Assembly (NCBI RefSeq): GCF_037126465.1
Contig: NC_088201.1
Coordinates: forward strand, 66,362,879 to 66,426,878
DNA length: 64,000 bases
Reading direction: 5' to 3'
Source: Ornithodoros turicata
Taxonomy: Eukaryota > Arthropoda > Arachnida > Ixodida > Argasidae
In this document: positions 43,577-55,281 of the stretch, in pieces
Numbering within the stretch: position 1 is the first letter of the stretch
Layout of the letters: every line of letters starts with the position of its first letter
The notes under the pieces: model-generated
The model's input: only the letters and a program-made list of their open reading frames with translations
The model's database searches: none
What the model was told of the DNA's origin: nothing
Program-made: the position numbers and the translations under genes

Positions 43577-43840
43577 TTATTCTCTCAGGTTCTTGTTTAG
43601 AAAGACCAGCTGCTCCAATGTAGCTGGCTGCAGCTTGTTTCTTTTCGCGGTCTTGATCAGGCTGGCTGCAGAGAGCACTCGTTCAACTGCTCCAGAACTT
43701 GCAGGTACTGCAAATATATGTTTCGCTACTTCCGAAAGCAGCGGGTAGCGGGCCACTGCGGACATCCAATAGCAGAGAGGGGAAACAAAATCATCCTTTA
43801 CTGTACACTCGCTTAAATAGAGGACTATTCCGTCGTTCAT
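43577..43840 (-). pseudogene. hAT transposase C-terminal dimerisation domain
   Basis: The 87 codons show the hAT C-terminal signature: PLCYWMSAVARYPLLSEVAK, then FAVPASSGAVERVLSAAS (P-A-S-S-x-x-x-E-R-x-[FL]-S), then LQPATLEQLVFLNKNL, ending at a stop. In intact transposases this forms the dimer interface and completes the catalytic fold. The rest of the protein (catalytic DDE core and most of the N-terminus) is not readable upstream on the minus strand, so the copy is deleted. It is the one direct protein-level proof that these motif-ended elements belong to hAT. Confidence 0.9.
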
Positions 43841-44379
43841 TCCTGCGGTACGAGTTCTGCGGTGGCACCAAGCTGACTATAAGCAAGCCACTATGAAAAA
43901 GGGCAACCAACATTCACATTCCTGTTCCTGGACACAATGATCTCATACGACTGGTTCTCATGTGGACATTTCGGGACTTCTTTTAGCAATCTCTGGGACA
44001 CCAGAACGCAACATCCGTCGCAGTTCCGAGAACAAATAAAACAGACAAAATACGTGTATGGTAGTCCTTTTCTCGAACGTACATTGCCTGAGCTCAGTGC
44101 ACCAGTGGTGTGCTTTCTCCAATGCGTTCCATTTCTAAGAAATTATAGAAAGCTGTGATACCGTTGTGAATTAGACATCGAACTACCCATGTGATTATGT
44201 GTGAGAGTATTGCATGACGTAGCTTTAGTGCTCGGAAGGGAAGATGGCTATACGCCTTCGAGGTGGTCTGTCTGACCAGACAAACCAGCTCTTAAACTTG
44301 AAGCAGTCTACAAACAGTGTCCGTAGACGCAATCAAAAAATCATGGGATTTCTTTTTAAACGAAACATAACTTTTGGCG

Positions 44380-44440
44380 GGACATTGGGAACCAAGATGG
44401 CGGGATGCAAGGCAAGCCATCTCAAATCCAAACATTTTTT
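44380..44440 (+). pseudogene. Possible BED zinc-finger remnant
   Basis: The frame reads GCKASHLKSKH, similar to the second half of a BED finger (L-K-x-H-L-x-x-x-H). It is followed by a serine/threonine-rich stretch (ETASDTTDKESARPSTS), as often after BED domains. The first Cys pair is missing. It lies on the opposite strand to the dimerisation domain, so either the element was rearranged or the similarity is chance. Confidence 0.3.
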
Positions 44441-45169
44441 AAACCTTCTCATCATTAAGAGTTGCATTGCATCGTGTGTAAACATATGTGAAATGCAATT
44501 CAGCCAAATGTCTCGTAAAAACGTAATTACAGAGACGGCCTCAGATACGACTGACAAAGAATCTGCCCGCCCGTCAACGTCAAATTTCGCAGCAGTCAAA
44601 ATCCAACCATTTTCCTTCAGGAGCTTGACCAAATACACATCCAATTCCGTCGAAAAAAACGTGATTCAATCCAAATCCAAATCATCTGCCAAAATTGTGA
44701 TTCAATCCAAATCCAAATCGTTGCCATATTTTCCTCGTAAATCAAATCCCAAATCAAATCCACGAGCCCTTTGATGGATTTAAATCAAATCCCCGGATTT
44801 AAATCCGCAACACTGTTGTCCAGTGAAGCCTCATTTGCTGTGAAATAATTATGCAACTTAGTTTATCGCGTATAGGCACAGAAAGAATCCCGCCGCAAGC
44901 TTTGTATTTGACGATCGTAGCAGTGGCTTGAGCCAAAGTTTGTCATTGCTTGTGATGCATATTTAGGTGTCCAAGAACACTACAAGGGATTGGTGTTGAT
45001 GGATAACGTTAAGTAGTTATAGGTGTAGTTAAACTACATTTCAGTAGTTAAAGAAGTAGTTTTAACTACTCCCCTGAAAAGTAGTTGAACTACTAGTTAA
45101 ACTACTCCATCACGAAGTAGTTAGTAGTTATAGTTAAACTACTGTAGAAGTAGTTAATGGCCATCACTG

Positions 45170-45925
45170 CAGAATGGTCTTTTGTCCAGTGTTTGAAGTG
45201 CATGGGACAGTCTTTCCCTTGCGTCTGCTTGTTCTGGGCACTGTATAAGTACGTGTAACGTGTCCTGGGGCACTTTGCAGATGTCGCACAGTCTTGAGGT
45301 CACAATACCGAGTTGGAATTGGGTGGTGGCAGTATATAGCGCGCCGAGTCGAATCCGGTGAATAGCCGTGTGGAGGCTTCGGCCGATGTCATGAGGAATG
45401 ATTGCCGTGAGATCGGGGTCTATGTGAGACAGGAAATCTGTGTGCCGGAGTGCTTGCTTCCAGCTTTCCTTGGACCATCTGATTGTCGATTTGTGGAGGA
45501 ATGTCTTGGCGTCTGATTTTGTGAAATGTATTGCCGATAACTTAGTTTTATACACAGTGCATCCTTTGCTGTCTGGTCATCTACTTCATTTCCTGGTATT
45601 CCGCAGTGGGAAGGTATCCACTGGAGGGAGATGGTGTGCCCCCTTCCCACTGCAGATGTGTATGCTTTGTAGATGTGGTACACCATTTGATCGTCCGTAT
45701 CCTGCTTGATGATAGTGGCCAGGGCGGCTTTCGAGTCTGTGCAGAGTACCCACTTTTGTGCTGGGGAGCCGTCGATGTGGCGGAGGGCTTTTAGTATGGC
45801 GTGTAGTTCTGCAGCAGTAGAAGTTGTTGCGTGCGACAGGCGGTATCCCTTGGTGAAGCCTTTTACAGTGAAAGCACTTGATGATCTTCCGTTAGCGGAG
45901 GAGCCGTCCGTGTAGAGCCGTCACG
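45170..45925 (-). pseudogene. LINE RNase H and C-terminal region
   Basis: On the minus strand RNase H begins LYTDGSSANGRSSSAF (about 45918) and continues TAAELHAILKALRHI, then CTDSKAALATI and SLQWIPSHCGIPGNEVDDQ, keeping the D-E-D-D acids in a near-complete domain. The linker and Cys/His block CDICKVPQDTLHVLIQC follow. One frameshift lies near 45500. It is cut by the hAT element at 45170 and completed at 42720-42613. RT and endonuclease are absent. Confidence 0.85.
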
Positions 45926-46020
45926 TGAGAACCACGACATTCTCACGGCTGTACCGCTATTCTGGTCCTCGTGATGGACACGTGCTCTCTTTGTGGCTGA
46001 CCACGAGTCTTGCATGATGG

Positions 46021-46411
46021 TAGGGTTGCCACCTTTCGGAGTGCAAAATACCGACTGAGGGAGAGGAGGTGGAATAGAGGGAAAGGAGGAAATGTTCGCG
46101 GGAAAGGGAAAATGGGTGAGGGGTGGATAGTGTACAGAGAGAGAGAAAGAAAGAACGAGTGTACTCGCTCAAGACAACAATGATAATAATAATGAATAAC
46201 TAAGAAAACGACTGGTGACTACGGAGTTCGGCGTTTGCTCCAGATTTATTCAAGCTGTAGTGGAATGTTGAATTGAAGGCCCCGTAAAAACCACTATGAA
46301 AGGTGTTGAGCCACAAATACCGGCAAAAGGCTGCCGGGTATCACCTTGTTACCGGCAGAGCGAGCAAGTAACCGGCCCTGCCGGTATAATACCGGCCAGG
46401 TGGCAACCCTA
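46021..46411. mobile_element. Non-autonomous hAT-like element, TAGGGTTGCCACC tips
   Basis: TAGGGTTGCCACCT is mirrored by AGGTGGCAACCCTA. Flanks CATGATGG and TGTGATGG agree at 6 of 8 positions. The right end carries (TA)CCGGC/GCCGG motifs (46318-46398), and the left end only traces. It is 391 bp and non-coding. Confidence 0.7.
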
Positions 46412-46481
46412 TGTGATGGTCATGAAAAATTACTTGGTCGCATTTGCCTGTGACTGAAAATTTGTCGCCCTGTGATACGCA

Positions 46482-46592
46482 TAGGATTTCTTATAAATGT
46501 TCTCATAAGATTGCTTATAAACGTTCTCACGAGATTTCTTCTAGCTTGTTTCTCATAAAACGCAGTACAAATGTTCTCATAAGATTTGCAGG
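46482..46592. repeat. TTCTCATAAGATT motif cluster
   Basis: Four to five copies of TGTTCTCATAAGATT-like motifs (GTTCTCATAAGATTG, GTTCTCACGAGATTT, TTTCTCATAAAACG) occur in 110 bp. A weaker cluster with the same words lies at 41566-41690. No inverted partner was found. Confidence 0.5.
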
Positions 46593-46641
46593 AGACAGTA
46601 AAGAAATGACAATGAGTTCACTCTTTATTTAAATCTTTCAC

Positions 46642-46800
46642 CGGCCTCGGTGGCTCAGTCGGTAGCGTGTTCGCCTTCTGATCGCGGGTTCGAACCCGGC
46701 CGAGGTCAGCAACTTGGTGGCATGGTACAAGCTGCTTAGACACGCCGTCTTCCGCGCGGGACGTTAAATACGGGGAGCCGTGTGATGAGCTTTCATTCAA
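46642..46800 (+). mobile_element. tRNA-headed SINE family II, full-length
   Basis: The head GGCCTCGGTGGCTCAGTCGG contains the A box, GGTTCGAACCC is the B box, and GCCTCGG pairs with CCGAGGT as an acceptor stem. The anticodon arm is shortened (GTTCGCCTTCTGATCGC), so it is not a working tRNA. The body (GACACGCCGTCTTCCGCGCG) and a T/ATTTC-rich tail (TTTCATTT repeats to about 46835) follow. A second copy lies at 5351-5537. Confidence 0.85.
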
Positions 46801-47003
46801 AATTTCATTTTTTCATTTAATTTCATTTCATTTTTGCAAACAAACAGAACAAAAGAACTCGGCCTTTTAACATTCGGGACATCTGAGGGATTCTCATTAA
46901 AATATCGTTAATATGCATCTGAAGAAAAAAAAGAATATATATATATATATCTTGAAAAGTTGGAGTTGGATCGGACGGCTACGTAATTATAGTTGAAATA
47001 AAT

Positions 47004-47282
47004 GGGAGACAGAAGACGAAAGTAGGGGAAGTAACAAAAGAGGGGTTTATTAAAACTTAAAAATTATAAAAGTTAGGGAGTATGCCTACGTTACGGCGGA
47101 ACCTCCGCCTTCTTCGGGACGAAAGAGCTATATGTGGCCACGAGACTGATAAGGGGCTTCTCAAGTCCCTTATCAGCCTCGTGCTTCCGCCGTAACGTAG
47201 ACATCCTCCCTAACTTTTATAATTTTTAAGTTTTAATAAACACCTTTTTTGTTACTTCCACTACTTTCGTCTTCTGTCTCCC
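47004..47282. mobile_element. Fold-back element with about 115-bp arms
   Basis: GGGAGACAGAAGACGAAAGT on the left is mirrored by ACTTTCGTCTTCTGTCTCCC on the right, and the match continues inwards to CCTACGTTACGGCGGA and its complement with few mismatches. A smaller inverted pair lies at the centre (GATAAGGGGCTTCTCAAGTCCCTTATC, broken by a CTTCTCA loop). (TA)n tracts flank both sides. It is non-coding. Confidence 0.8.
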
Positions 47283-49440
47283 AACTATATATATACATAT
47301 ATACAAAGAAAGAAAGAACGTCATAACGTCAATTGTGACATTACAATGCTACATGACCTCAAGTATGCAAAGGTATTCAGGCAAGGCATGTGTGTGCAGA
47401 AGCTGGATAAGGGAAGAACAGATTTTTGAATACAGGCACCGTTAATAAAAAGCATAATCTAGACCAGAACGCCACTACTGTGGCGCACCAGCTCAATTCA
47501 GCCGGTGTAGTATCCATTTATACCTGCTGGTCATGGCGACTATTGTGCGGGATAAGCTGTTTTAGCGATGATAAGGTATATCCCTGTGAAGAGATATATA
47601 ACTATTGCGGCTCATGTGGCATTCTAAGGAAAAGAACGGAACTCTGCTTTAATTCGATGGTCTTGTTACGGACCTAACACATTCTGCTTCTGCACCTTGT
47701 GTACCAAACGTAAGACAGTAACCCCCCCCCCCCCTTTCCGTCTAGAAATAAAGATGCTCCAGAGAGGTTAATCGTGCAGTTTTTTGGGTCACTGCGATGT
47801 ACAAACGCGATAGATTGTCTAACAGTATAAAACACAATTTAACATGCGCAGCAAGATAGTTGTGAAAAAAAAAGAAAAGAAAACTAAATTCAATACAAAG
47901 ATACAACCAAGCAAGTCAGCATGCATTAATAAAATAATCATGCAAGATCCTTGTCGCATCGCCGAAACCCCCCTCTCTTGGTGCGAGATGAAGCGAAATA
48001 ATAATGGCGCCGTCCTCGGTCGGAATTGAATCCGCGATCTTCAATTCGGCAAACGGACACGTTACCGACTGAACTCACGAGCAACAAGGATAAAGCGGGG
48101 GGAGCTGGTACCAGCTGGTGAGTTCATGTCGAATTTCCGCAGCAGAATTTCTTTGGGTTGCGTTTGTAGCACAAACAGCTAGATAACAAACAATGTAAAC
48201 TGCGATATAGTTGGGTGCAATGTGATTAATAGAAACTCGTATAGGGCAAACTTTTATGGTTTTCCGTGGAAACGTGAGCAACAAAGCGAGCCGCTACGCT
48301 ACATTACATTGTTCACATCGCTTATCTGTGCATACTGATTAGCCAACCAGGCTTTTCCATAGCTGCGGATGATAATAATAAAAAAATCGTTTGTACAGCG
48401 AAGTGTGACGAGCACGGGCAGCCGCCTAAACCCTGTACTCTTCCCCAACAAGCTCACGCTGATTGCAGTATCAGCAACAGTTTCGAGACGTGCTTCATGC
48501 ATAATCTTTTCGTTTTCATTCTCGTTCTTCCACGTCCCCCCCCCCAAGTCTACCTTGGGTTTGACTTGCTCTTGTTTTTGGAATAAGCGTATAATATCCC
48601 TCCCTATTGTCTGTTGTGGTCGCATGACAGTGCGTAACGTAAAGAAAAAATGAGTTACTGTTGGACACTGATTCGCGACCTCACAGCTTCATCACCCCTC
48701 AGAGAGCCAGTCATAGCAACAGTATTTGTACGTTCATATCACCAGATAACATAGTGGCTGCAAAATAGTTATTGTGGGTAACCACCAAGGCTGACAAAAG
48801 ATCACAAGTGTAGACAGGAACTAACCGTCCAATATCCATTCTTCAGGTGCTATTGCTGATGTACATTTGAAGTATTTTTATCAACGTGACTCAACACTGG
48901 TTGACTCACTACACTGCCCGTTCTTTCTTATCTTTAGTAAACAGATATTGTTAGAATTGTTTTGTAAAGGACGGGCTCTGAGTAAAAAGAGTAAAAAAAA
49001 GGAGAAGAAAAAGTCTGGTGGGATAGCCGTACAGGGAACAGTCGGCTGCTTCCACTTGGCAAGGCTTGGTAGGTGTTGCAATTCCCGAACAACCTTAGGA
49101 GGATACCAGCACGTTCAGCTCCCATGTGAATGGCAGATATTGCCTCGCAATATAGTCTTTCTAAAATACTCCTGGCAATGTTTTGAGGACGAGTGACAGG
49201 ATTTTCAGTAAGGGTGCTTGGTATACAAATTGCAAAATGTAAGGCGCCATCTCCCGTACACACCAACGACCATACGCCGGCCAAATTGGTTATGTGGAGA
49301 ACAGCTGAAGGAGGCTCAAACCGTGAAGCATTCAAAACATACACACTGCGGCACGAAATAAAGTTTTACCCAATACGCATACTTAACGCAGCATAATGAT
49401 CATACAGTTGTTCACCCAAAAACGTGACGTTCAAATTCGA
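47283..49440. other. No recognisable gene
   Basis: The stretch includes a tRNA-like fragment at 48001-48092 and C-runs at 47722 and 48536. None of the short open frames carries a recognisable domain. Confidence 0.4.
48001..48092 (-). other. Weak tRNA-like fragment
   Basis: On the minus strand there is a B-box-like GATTCAATTCC and, upstream, TTCAGTCGGTAACG as an A-box-like stretch. It probably remains from a SINE head. The cloverleaf is incomplete. Confidence 0.35.
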
Positions 49441-49450
49441 GCAAGAACTA

Positions 49451-49660
49451 TACAGGGTGTCTCAGTTAAATCCCCGGCCTAAATAATTCGCGAACCGGTG
49501 CACCAATCGAAGAACGTTCTTTTATATGAGTATCTGTCCGACACCATCTACAAGCTGCGCACCGCGCGAATGAGTGGGATGCGCTCATTATTTAAACAAA
49601 AATTCAAATGAGTTTCCTGAAAAACATAACTTCTAAAGCAGGGCGTCGTTGGCATTAAAA
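49451..49660. repeat. Dispersed repeat starting TACAGGGTGTCTCAG
   Basis: The opening resembles that at 35061. The body (CCCCGGCCTAAATAATTCGC and on) is AT-rich and non-coding. The assignment rests only on the shared opening. Confidence 0.35.
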
Positions 49661-50038
49661 TGTGTACTACCCTTTTTGGGACCTTCGGTGGACACCTTTT
49701 AGAAAAAATTCTGCCACCGAAGCGGGTTGTTAGTTGCAGTAATTAATTGGTTTTGGTTTACATACTTTTGTCGCGGCTGGTCGCAGTGTAGCGCTAACGG
49801 ACGCTCTTCGACTCCCTTATCTACCGATGAATTACGTGTTCTTGAGCTTGCTTCGCAACCGGGAGTGCTGAAGAAAAAGTGGAAAGCATGTGATATCAAG
49901 GTACTACGTGATTAACTATATGTTCCGTCCGTGCGATCATAACAGAGAAAGGGTGCATATCAGTCAGATAAGCGGGGTGTGGGACTGACGAAGCCTGTCT
50001 AACGCTGTTAGTTTTTCTTCGGTACTCTTCGAGTTGCT

Positions 50039-51215
50039 TTACAATCTGTCCCATCCTGGAGTCCGGGCCACCCAGTACCTCATCAGTGCACGTGTCGTCT
50101 GGCCGAAGATGCAAGTGGATATTCGTGCCTGGTCAGCCCGCTCAGCATGCCTAGCGCTCGAAGGTTACCCGGTACACATCCGTACACCTTGGCCATTTTG
50201 CTCCGCCTGACGTCAGATTCGACCAGGTGCACCTCGACATAGTTGGCCAATTGACACCCTCTTCTGGCCATCGCTACATTTTGACTGCCATTGACAGATT
50301 TACGAGTTGGCCTGTAGCTGCCCCTATGTCGCACTCGACTGCTGCCACTGTAGCCTCAACTTTCATCTCCAAGTGGGTTTCTCAGTTCGGTGTCCCCTCC
50401 ACCGTCACCACCGACCGAGGCCCAGAGTTTGACGCGTGCCTTTTCACATCCTTCCTGATCTGCTAGGCACCAACCACATCCGGACAACTTCTTACCATCC
50501 GTCTTCTGGTTGAACGTTTTCACCGCCACCTCAAGGCTGCCATCATGGCCACCCCACTGGACCGTTGTTCTGTCCGTTGTCCCCCTGGGAATTCGCGCCA
50601 CGCTGAAGCCGGACATCGGATGCAGTATACCGCAGAGCACGTGCACGGCACCCCCTTGAACCTCCCAGCCAATTTCTTCGAGCCCTTTGTTGATCCAACC
50701 CCAGACCACAATAGTTAGCTGCATGAGCTCTACAGTGTCTTCGACGGCCTCCACGCTCCATCAACCAGAGCCATCAACACCACCCCAGCTGCTGAGCACT
50801 GCTACGCACGTATTCGTGCACCGTGAAGCCGTACGAAAATCGCTCCAGCAGCCATTTTCTGGACTGCACGCCGTTCTCCGTCGTTTAGAGAAGTTTTTCA
50901 CCGTCTCGGTCAACGGCAAGCCCAACACCGTCAGCATTGACAGACTGAAACCCGCCTTCACCGAGCCATCGCGCTCTGTTCCTGGCCCTGTCTTCCTCGC
51001 CCCAGTTTCCACACCACCCCTTCACTCATCCGAAGACGTGTGTGCCCGTCCGGCCAAATCCGTCTCCTGGGCCGATCGCTTCTGCCGGAGTCTTGCAGTC
51101 AGGCTGTGTGGCGCCCAGGCCACTGGGACGACGACGAGGCAGCCGCGTCCGCGAGCCACGCTCCTCAAACTTCGTCTTCACGGCTGGCCACCAGCCTGCA
51201 ATAAATCAATTTGCT
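50039..51215 (+). pseudogene. Broken Ty3/gypsy integrase region
   Basis: The plus strand reads LSHPGVRATQYLISARVVWP (integrase H-x-x-x-H side of the H2C2 finger, 50046-50105). After a frameshift comes HLDIVGQLTPSSGHRYILTA with DRFTSWP, then FGVPSTVTTDRGPEFD (the first two DDE acids, 50227-50440), then, after a stop at 50463-50465 and a short loss, ERFHRHLKAAIMA (third acid region, about 50508). Downstream, frames shift several times through a proline-rich C-terminus. It belongs to a different lineage from the intact element at 22889. No LTRs were recognised. Confidence 0.8.
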
Positions 51216-54200
51216 TTTGGAATATCAGGAGTGCGCCTCGGTCTCCTCAGTTCGAATGCCTTTCTGCGAATATTCCAGCTGGCCATCGGAGCCTTGGCAT
51301 AACCCTATCTACTGTGTGATTTTGCCCGAGGACAATGAGCACAGTGAGTACTTTCCGTATACCTCTCTGTACAGTATAAGGATCAGCGAAGGGAAACCAT
51401 TAGATACATGACGAGCTTCCATCTTTGGTTCCAATAAACCACACACACACAGCGTCATGAGCCTTTTCTAAGTCCGTAGGAAAGCCAGGTATGGATCTCT
51501 TTGCTGTAGTCGATTAATAATAATGATAAGGATGATACATGACACGCTTGGCAGCGCTAGGTACGCACATGTTCAATACCCATTGGTTTCAATCATGATT
51601 GACGACTGCCTTTGTGACAGAACTTACAGACGAAGTAGGCTCGTCAACAGGTATCAGGTAAAGGACGCTCAGTGTTTATTCAAACCATAATTTCGCATTT
51701 CAACGTTTGCGAACAACTCATTCACATACCGAGGGAAAGCTTCCTGGTAGAACAACTTTTCCTTTTCTGCTTTCGAGTTGAAATCAATGAATAGACGATG
51801 CAAGCAATACACTCTTGGAATCAGAATGCAGTGCGCAAAAAGTTGCAGCCATAAACAAATTTAGAACTTTTGTATGTTTAGGGTCAAAACTCGCCCGAGC
51901 TAGGCAGCTTTTCGGAAGAAGCGAAAAGGTTTGTACTATAACACCGCCCGTATTGTTGCAGCCCCCCCGCCCGTTCGACTGACCCTACAACCGGGTCTCT
52001 CATCTTACGATACACGGTAAATTTATTACACGTTCGCAAAGCAAGTAAGATGGGATGTGGGGGCGCTCCGGTACGGCTTTGCGGACTGCTGCTTTAAAAT
52101 AGACCCAACGTCACTGCTGACAAAACCAGCCTATGCGCGCACCAGTGCGTCGCCTCGCACAGTTGTTCCTGCATCCCCGCAAGCGCGTTCCTTGTGTCGT
52201 GCACCTAATTTTAGCCGGCGCTGAAGTTGCGGAATGGCGACGCAGACCGAGCGGTTTCCTAAAGGTAGGCATATTTTACGAGGGAAATGACGCGTTGATT
52301 TCGGTACGGATTCAAAGGTGGGTTGAGGGAACCGCAACAATGTTGTTGTCCAATATGATGTACTATACTCTGTGCGTCAGTGTGTCTATCTTCCCGGACT
52401 TCACTACTGCTACTAAAAATTACGCCTGTGTCCGCCTCCGAGGAAGTGGTGAACAATTGGGAATTTTTAACATAACTATAGGGCGTCTTCACGTCAGCTG
52501 TACTAACTATATTTCAATGTTAAGACCGGCGAGAAAAGTGGCATTCGAGCGCCGTGGTCGAGAGCGAGTTCCATTTCGCAAGTCAGGAGGTGTCACAATA
52601 TTGGCGCAATACAGAGTACCAGGTGATGCCAGGACGGGGCTAGGAAAACAAACAATGCGATCTTTTGCGTATCTGCGATGTTTTCCAAAAGTGTCGCTAT
52701 ACGAATACTATTCTGCGCTGTTTGATGCTAGACATCAGCCTGCCGTGCGATATGGGCAAATATACCATTGTGCCCATAGCAAATAGCCACAATGTAGACT
52801 CGAACTTCATATTTTAAGAATACCCTGAGCAATAGCAATTTCGTCGGCCTTGCAACACAGCAGCCAGTACTGTTTCATAAATACGTTATATACAAGTAGG
52901 TAAAATGTTATACTTGTTTCAAAAACAGTACAATACTCCCCTCCGACGCCTCTGGGACGAGTTGTCTAATGCTTGCTGGCTTGGAGAGACGGGTTCCATG
53001 TTTGAGGAGACCACGCAATTCCTCAGAAATATCGAGATACATTGCTGCATCGTAGTAAATGTGCGAACCCGTTGACTTTATTCGCGCAATGCCACTTTTG
53101 TTCAGAGGCCGCATTCCGGGTTGAGGGCAGGCAGATAACGCAGAGACAGCTCTCCGCTCGTTGTTTTCATGCTGCAAATTGTAATAAGTTAGAGACGTCA
53201 CCATTTACAAAGAAGACAACGTGCCCCCATTGAGGAGAAGATCTCCTTGAGTTTGAGGACGTGTCTTTACACCTCTTCCAATCGAGGCAATGTCACTATA
53301 AAAACAGTTACATCAATCCGCTCGCTTTCAGCTATTCTGTACAAAGTGACCTTTGACTGTAAAGTTTTTGCATTCCATCTGTCAGTCTGAGGTACAAGAT
53401 TTCAGGAAAGCCGTCGAGGGTTTATATCGCAACAGTTCATCAAAGTTCAAGAGCGTGTCTATGTAAAAATATCTTTACTTCGCAGAACTAACTTTAGAAA
53501 ACATAATAAAAAGAACAAGCGAAAAAAAGGAACGCAAATTTGCGCCAACTCTTGCAGCAATCACGGAGGCTGTTGCGTCGATACGGTTGTTTTTAGTACA
53601 TGTGCCGCGTAGCAAAACAAAATTTCTGACCTGCTAGGGCTGCAAGTGCTTGTATTTGATACAGCTGCAAAGTGTTCGTTTTATCCACTACCGCTTTCAA
53701 GGTAGCGTGTGCGTTGAAGGCATTACAGACAGTGATGATACATTTATCAACCCGTAAAGTTGAAGTGGCTTATGTTTTGCACTTCGAGCAATGACTTGTG
53801 TGCCGTATAATTGAGGCGTATACTACAAAATGTTTTCCAAGCATATGAAAATCTTAAAATTATAATGCTAGGTTTTATTTTTTCCTTTAATTCACTTATT
53901 CAACTACAGTCATGTACAACCTTCTTCCTCGTCCAATCAAAAGATAGTCGTGAGCCACTAAGGGAGATTGGCCAGGACAATTGGGCGAAATAACATCTAT
54001 GTGGCAGTGATGAGATGTCAGGCCAGGTTGATAACTGACGTATATATGACGTATGACCTATGTATGTTCAACCTTAGAACGGCATGCTCGGTGCTTCTTT
54101 TTGTTCGCATATTTAACGACCGGAAGACAAAATATAGCGTTTGAAACGTTGTACGTATATATAATTTGTTCCTGCATAATATATATATAAGTTAGTGTTA

Positions 54201-54419
54201 TAAGATTACACTATAAAGCTATCCTTCAGCACCCGAGATGTCATTGATAGGTTGAACGACAATAGCAGGCTATATATGCACAGTCCCCGCTAAGGGAGAC
54301 TTCGCAACCAAATGGATTTCAAGCTTGTGGTATTCCCACAATCATTTACACCAACAAAACAGAGTTGCGAACTATCTCACTTGAAAACGGAGGGGGAATC
54401 ATAAAAATGACTTTTGAAA
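51216..54419. other. No recognisable gene
   Basis: This is the longest quiet stretch. It contains an open frame of 217 codons (52133-52786) that matches nothing I know and has no clear codon or context support. It could be an exon of an unknown gene or chance. Confidence 0.4.
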
Positions 54420-54645
54420 TTTGAAAAAGTCTGACTTCCACCGAGCGTCGGTGGAAGTACTTCTCCTTTCTTTCAGTGTTGGGGTTTTGAAATTTTGGAT
54501 TTCATTTAAATCCGAATTTAAATCCACAAGAGAGACTGGAATATTCAATTTGGATATGATTGGCGGTTTCATTGTGAACAGGATTTGGATTGAATCACAC
54601 TTATGCCCAAGGATTTGTATTTGAATTCGGATTTGCATAATTTGC
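54420..54645. repeat. One-sided AATCC/GGATTTG motif array
   Basis: TGGATTTCATTTAAATCCGA and GGATTTGGATTGAATC-like words recur, as at the ends of the inner hAT element at 43029-44815. No matching inverted end was found within the window, so it is probably a solo or truncated end. Confidence 0.6.
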
Positions 54646-55281
54646 CATGAAATTCAGCCTATATGCATGAGCGACGCGCATGCTAGCGCGACCGTGGCGC
54701 AACGCTTGCTCCGGCTGCCTCTGTTATACTTTGTAAAGTAATGCTGGCAGTAAATCAATACAGTTCAATATGCAGCAAATAGACCATTCAGAAAACCTCG
54801 GTGACTCTTCATTGGATGAAAGGATGTTCTTCGGTGGTACTGCCCAAACACTGCAACGACGGTTTTGCACGCTGCTTACGTCAATTTACGGCCTATTATA
54901 ATTCATGCGCGGGAAAGAAAGCGCTAGGTCCCATCTAGACCTGTACGTATCTTGAGTACGTACTCAAAGTGCAGTATTTTGGCACACTACTCAATACTTT
55001 TTGTGGCAAGTATTTTTAACGTATTCAAAATACTTTCGCCGGTATTTGCTACTCAGTACTCAAAATACTTTCCTTCCTCGTCAAGCACACTTCCCGGTGT
55101 GTCCAGATTTTCAGCTCACTGGAACTTCACCCTCTTTTTTCTTTCGTTTTAGGGAATTCGGGAATCTGTCATTTATCCAATAGGCTGGTCCCACGCTTGG
55201 CCTTGTTATCAATAGCCAACTTCGTCAGAAAACGGTTCCTATACTTATTGCCATGTGAATCCCCGGTTATATCTCATATGG

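Larger units (their letters stand above)
43029..44815. mobile_element. hAT element (inner), CAGTGTTGCGGATTTA tips, AATCAAATCC-motif ends
   Basis: The tips are CAGTGTTGCGGATTTAA and TTTAAATCCGCAACACTG. The 8-bp duplication TTGTCCAG is perfect (43021-43028 and 44816-44823). Both ends carry AAATCAAATCC/GGATTTAAATC arrays (43045-43215 and 44660-44805). The interior contains a recognisable hAT dimerisation domain (43577-43840, minus) and a weak BED-like piece on the plus strand (44380-44440). Confidence 0.93.
42721..45169. mobile_element. hAT element (outer), CAGTGATGGCCA tips, TAGTTAAACTAC-motif ends
   Basis: The tips are CAGTGATGGCCA and TGGCCATCACTG. The 8-bp target duplication CAGAATGG is perfect (42713-42720 and 45170-45177). 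Each end carries about 150 bp of TAGTTAAACTAC/GTAGTT motifs, many of them self-complementary. The middle is largely replaced by a second element (43029-44815). No transposase belonging to this element can be read. Removing it joins the LINE frame on either side. Confidence 0.92.

Noticed and set aside
44244..44774. Open frame of 176 codons as a whole gene
   Set aside because: Its C-terminal third (QSKSKS repeats) is a translation of the AATCC motif array. Only a short BED-like piece is possibly meaningful.
46642..46708. Functional tRNA gene
   Set aside because: The acceptor stem pairs, but the anticodon arm is shortened and a conserved SINE body follows, with a second copy at 5351.
52133..52786. 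Open frame of 217 codons on the plus strand
   Set aside because: No motif, signal or membrane segment that I recognise, and no supporting neighbour. Length alone is not enough in a 64-kb window, though a conservation or RNA-seq check would be worth doing.
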